Shown here one piece after another: positions 31,003 through 33,123 of a stretch of 33,123 bases of DNA. Below the pieces are notes generated by a model. It saw only the letters and a list, made by a program, of their open reading frames with translations, was not told where the DNA came from and did not search any database. This DNA is from Desulfovibrio sp. UBA2564 (GTDB taxonomy: Bacteria; Desulfobacterota; Desulfovibrionia; Desulfovibrionales; Desulfovibrionaceae): positions 1-33,123 of the forward strand of contig DDLU01000130.1 of NCBI GenBank assembly GCA_002340305.1, given 5' to 3'. A program made the position numbers and the translations under genes. Position 1 is the stretch's first letter. Each line of letters starts with the position of its first letter.

Positions 31003-31034
31003 AAAAGCCCGGACTCTCTCGAATCCGGGCTTTC
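31003..31034 (+). terminator. Terminator after the SulP gene
   Basis: AAAGCCCGGA (31004-31013) and TCCGGGCTTT (31024-31033) form a perfect 10-base stem with a 10-base loop just after the SulP stop. The T-run is short. Confidence 0.8.
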
Positions 31035-31035
31035 T

Positions 31036-31156
31036 GGCTGTCGATAAAGCACCATCTGCTGCGTCACTGCAAAAAAGGCAGAAACTCACGTATGTTTGAA
31101 TACGCATCGTTCCTGCCTTTTTATTGTTCCTTACATCTGGCACTTTCTCAACAGCC
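31036..31156. repeat. 121-base imperfect palindrome (intergenic repeat-like element)
   Basis: The element is symmetrical about position 31096. The outer arms GGCTGTCGATAAAG (left) and, read in reverse, GGCTGTTGAGAAAG (right) match. Inside them AAAAAGGCAG (31072-31081) pairs with CTGCCTTTTT (31113-31122), and CGTAT (31089-31093) pairs with ATACG (31100-31104). It fills the gap between the SulP terminator and the selB stop codon. It could be a mobile intergenic palindrome of the MITE/REP kind and may also end selB transcription. Both are inference. Confidence 0.65.
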
Positions 31157-31162
31157 TGCTAG

Positions 31163-33070
31163 CTAATTCTGCTTACGCAACCTGCGCTTGTCACCAACTC
31201 GAATGGTAATCTTCTCCTTATCCATGTATTCAAGCAATGGGATGGAGAATTTACGGGACAGTCCGACTAAAGCTTTAAAATCCTGCGGACCGAGTTCTTC
31301 GTTTTCCGCAAAATACCCTTCAAGAGTTTCCTGCAAACCGTCTACTGCGGATTTGGCGAAATACATATCATCTTTAATCCTGACCAGTAAACTTTCATCC
31401 TGCAAAAGTCTGTAAACCGGTGCGGCTTCTTTAAAAACCAAATCAAGGGGATCAAGCACGTCTTTGAGATTCGGGGGAGTCAATCCGCCCTTTTCATAAG
31501 TATCCATCAAGGTATCACGCAATTTCTGCTGATCCGAAGCAAGGGAAACCTTATGTCCGGGCAGATGCAAAATCTCCTGCACCGCTACAATTTCCTTTTT
31601 CTTAAGCAGACGCTCCACAATGGAATGAAAAAGCTTATCCGGCAATCCCTTACCATAAGTTGAACCGATCTCACCACGCGTCACACCCGGCTTCATGGGA
31701 TCTTTTTTATGAAATTCAGCCAGATGATCTAAAAGGCCCTGCACCAGATTTTCATGATGAGTGCCGGAAACATAGCTACGGGTTTCCTTGTCGTACAAGA
31801 AAACCTTCTGCTGTCCGCCCATGGTTTGGAGCATTTTTTCAAGCGGTTTGGAAGCCACATTGCTTAAAATGGAAAGCTCCTGAAATGTCAGCCCTGCCCT
31901 GCCAGCCAGATCAAGCTGAGTCAGCACCAGTTCTTCCGGTTCAGCACCAATCAGAGAGTCCAAACGCTTAACATCATCGGAAAAGCGCTTCACCTTGCGG
32001 CCCAGCGGGTTGATGATGCTTCCGCCTGCAATGGTGCGCAGCGGCGAGAATGAACGCAGAACAACGCGATCACCATAAACTCCGGTCATGGGCTTATCAA
32101 AACGAATCTGACAAACCGCACGTTCGCCCTTCTCCAGCTTTTCACGATCAAGGAAATAAACCTTAGCCATGACTTCCTTCGAACCATGATGAAAATGGAT
32201 TTCCTTACGGTGCTTCAAGCTCTTGGGCGAAGACGGCAGGCAAGTCAGCTCAACATCCCAGACAGTTGATGGAAAAAGAGTCCCCGGACGGCCCAGAACT
32301 TCACCGCGCTTAATATCTTCGACCTCAAGGCCATGCAAGTTGATGGCAGTCCTACGCCCTGCCGGAGCAGTCTCCACAGAAGAACCATGAGACTGCAAAC
32401 TGCGCACCTTGGTCTCGGTCTGTTTCGGGTAAAGGACCACATCATCGCCCACGGAAAGCTGCCCGGAAATCAGAGTTCCGGTAACAACCGTACCGTGCCC
32501 TTTCATGGTAAATACACGGTCAACTGGCAGACGGGCCAGATCAGTCCTACGTTTCGGAGAAAACCCTTTCATGAAATTGGCTATCTCACCACGCAGTTCA
32601 TCAAGGCCCTGTCCGGTATGTGAAGAAACAGCATGAATCGGAGCTTCAGCCAGAAAACTCGGGGCGAGAAATTCCCGCACATCGTCCTGAACCATTCCCA
32701 TCCAGTCTGCATCAACCGTGTCAGCTTTAGTCAAGACCACAAAGCCCTTTTCAATGCCCAGCAAAGTACAAATTTCCAGATGTTCGCGGGTCTGGGGCAT
32801 CACGCCTTCATCAGCTGCAATGACCAGCAGTACAAAATCAATACCCGCTGCCCCGGCAACCATGTTCTTAACGAATTTCTCATGACCCGGAACATCGATG
32901 ATGCTCAGATGTTCATCACCGCCCAAATCAAGACTGGCAAAGCCCAGTTCGATGGTGATGCCGCGTTTCTTCTCTTCTGCCAGACGGTCGCAGTCCGTTC
33001 CGGTCAAAGCTTTAATCAGGCTGGTCTTACCATGGTCAATATGACCCGCAGTGCCCATTACTACTGGCAT
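31163..33070 (-). CDS. selB: Selenocysteine-specific translation elongation factor SelB
   Basis: SelB is the EF-Tu-like GTPase that brings selenocysteinyl-tRNA to UGA codons marked by a SECIS hairpin. The 635-residue protein starts with the G domain: P-loop AGHIDHGKTS (8-17), switch I KKRGITIELGF, DVPGHE (59-64) and TKAD (114-117). Beta-barrel domains follow, with DRVFTMKGHGTVVTGTLISG opening domain 2. The C-terminal part, from about residue 370, is the set of winged helices that binds SECIS RNA. Length and order are normal. An AAGGAG lies just upstream of ATG 33070. Its presence implies selenoproteins, commonly formate dehydrogenases or hydrogenases in this group, but none is encoded within the window. 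Confidence 0.96.
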   Translation of the reverse strand: MPVVMGTAGHIDHGKTSLIKALTGTDCDRLAEEKKRGITIELGFASLDLGGDEHLSIIDVPGHEKFVKNMVAGAAGIDFVLLVIAADEGVMPQTREHLEICTLLGIEKGFVVLTKADTVDADWMGMVQDDVREFLAPSFLAEAPIHAVSSHTGQGLDELRGEIANFMKGFSPKRRTDLARLPVDRVFTMKGHGTVVTGTLISGQLSVGDDVVLYPKQTETKVRSLQSHGSSVETAPAGRRTAINLHGLEVEDIKRGEVLGRPGTLFPSTVWDVELTCLPSSPKSLKHRKEIHFHHGSKEVMAKVYFLDREKLEKGERAVCQIRFDKPMTGVYGDRVVLRSFSPLRTIAGGSIINPLGRKVKRFSDDVKRLDSLIGAEPEELVLTQLDLAGRAGLTFQELSILSNVASKPLEKMLQTMGGQQKVFLYDKETRSYVSGTHHENLVQGLLDHLAEFHKKDPMKPGVTRGEIGSTYGKGLPDKLFHSIVERLLKKKEIVAVQEILHLPGHKVSLASDQQKLRDTLMDTYEKGGLTPPNLKDVLDPLDLVFKEAAPVYRLLQDESLLVRIKDDMYFAKSAVDGLQETLEGYFAENEELGPQDFKALVGLSRKFSIPLLEYMDKEKITIRVGDKRRLRKQN

Positions 33071-33123
33071 TAGTGCTCCTTTTGGAATGCCTTCGGCGAC
33101 CCTGCCGGGGGCCTTAAACCCTT
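33071..33123 (-). other. Region upstream of selB at the right edge
   Basis: The strand carrying selB shows the AAGGAG ribosome site and a G+C-rich stretch (GGCCCCCGGCAGGGTCGCC). A reading frame open for 17 codons to the window edge ends in TAA overlapping the selB ATG (TAATG). It may be the end of an upstream gene such as selA, or simply an intergenic repeat. The window is too short to decide. Confidence 0.3.

Noticed and set aside
1..33123. CRISPR array, insertion sequence or prophage
   Set aside because: No regularly spaced short repeats, transposase, integrase or phage structural genes were found on either strand.

Overview
The window looks like a chromosomal segment of a sulfate-reducing Desulfovibrionaceae bacterium, probably a marine Maridesulfovibrio/Desulfovibrio type. 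This is inferred from gene content and coding style; no ribosomal RNA marker is present. Supporting signs are a selenocysteine elongation factor (selB), the anaerobic-type pyrimidine subunit pyrK, Fe-S-type purF, a PSP1/RicT gene next to metG, a TRAP transporter for organic acids, a SulP transporter and moderate G+C. No phage genes, insertion sequences or CRISPR arrays were seen.

Layout. The left edge (1-680, minus) carries the N-terminal part of pyrK, divergent from a two-domain U32-family protein (738-2714). A bidirectional terminator follows, then a minus-strand pair: an XRE-type regulator and a MIF-like tautomerase (3992-2756). Across a 363-base regulatory region lies a plus-strand operon: TRAP transporter (dctP, dctQ, dctM), an M20-family N-carbamoyl-amino-acid-type amidohydrolase and a class II dihydroorotase (4356-9630). 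pyrE follows behind a terminator. A minus-strand block 10475-18243 holds carB, then purF, a YkgJ-like cysteine-cluster protein and penicillin-binding protein 1A. A small plus-strand group (18414-20281) contains feoA-like, an unknown 88-residue gene, slyX and a glycosyltransferase-like gene. A long minus-strand block (20412-28384) holds murA-comEC, a CheY-like receiver, PSP1/RicT and metG. Three identical tRNA-His genes, a SulP transporter and selB (minus) close the window.

Functionally, much of the window is nucleotide metabolism (pyrK, pyrC, pyrE, carB, purF) and housekeeping (metG, selB, murA, PBP1A, tRNA-His). The most distinctive part is 2756-9630. There, importer genes, an amidohydrolase overlapping a dihydroorotase by ATGA, and a divergent regulator/tautomerase pair around a 15-base-arm inverted repeat suggest a regulated uptake-and-breakdown route for a ureido or dihydropyrimidine acid such as dihydroorotate, orotate or N-carbamoyl-aspartate.

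Two non-coding signals also stand out. The tRNA-His spacers carry hairpins in which three bases have changed together, keeping two alternative folds. A 121-base imperfect palindrome lies just beyond the 3' end of selB.
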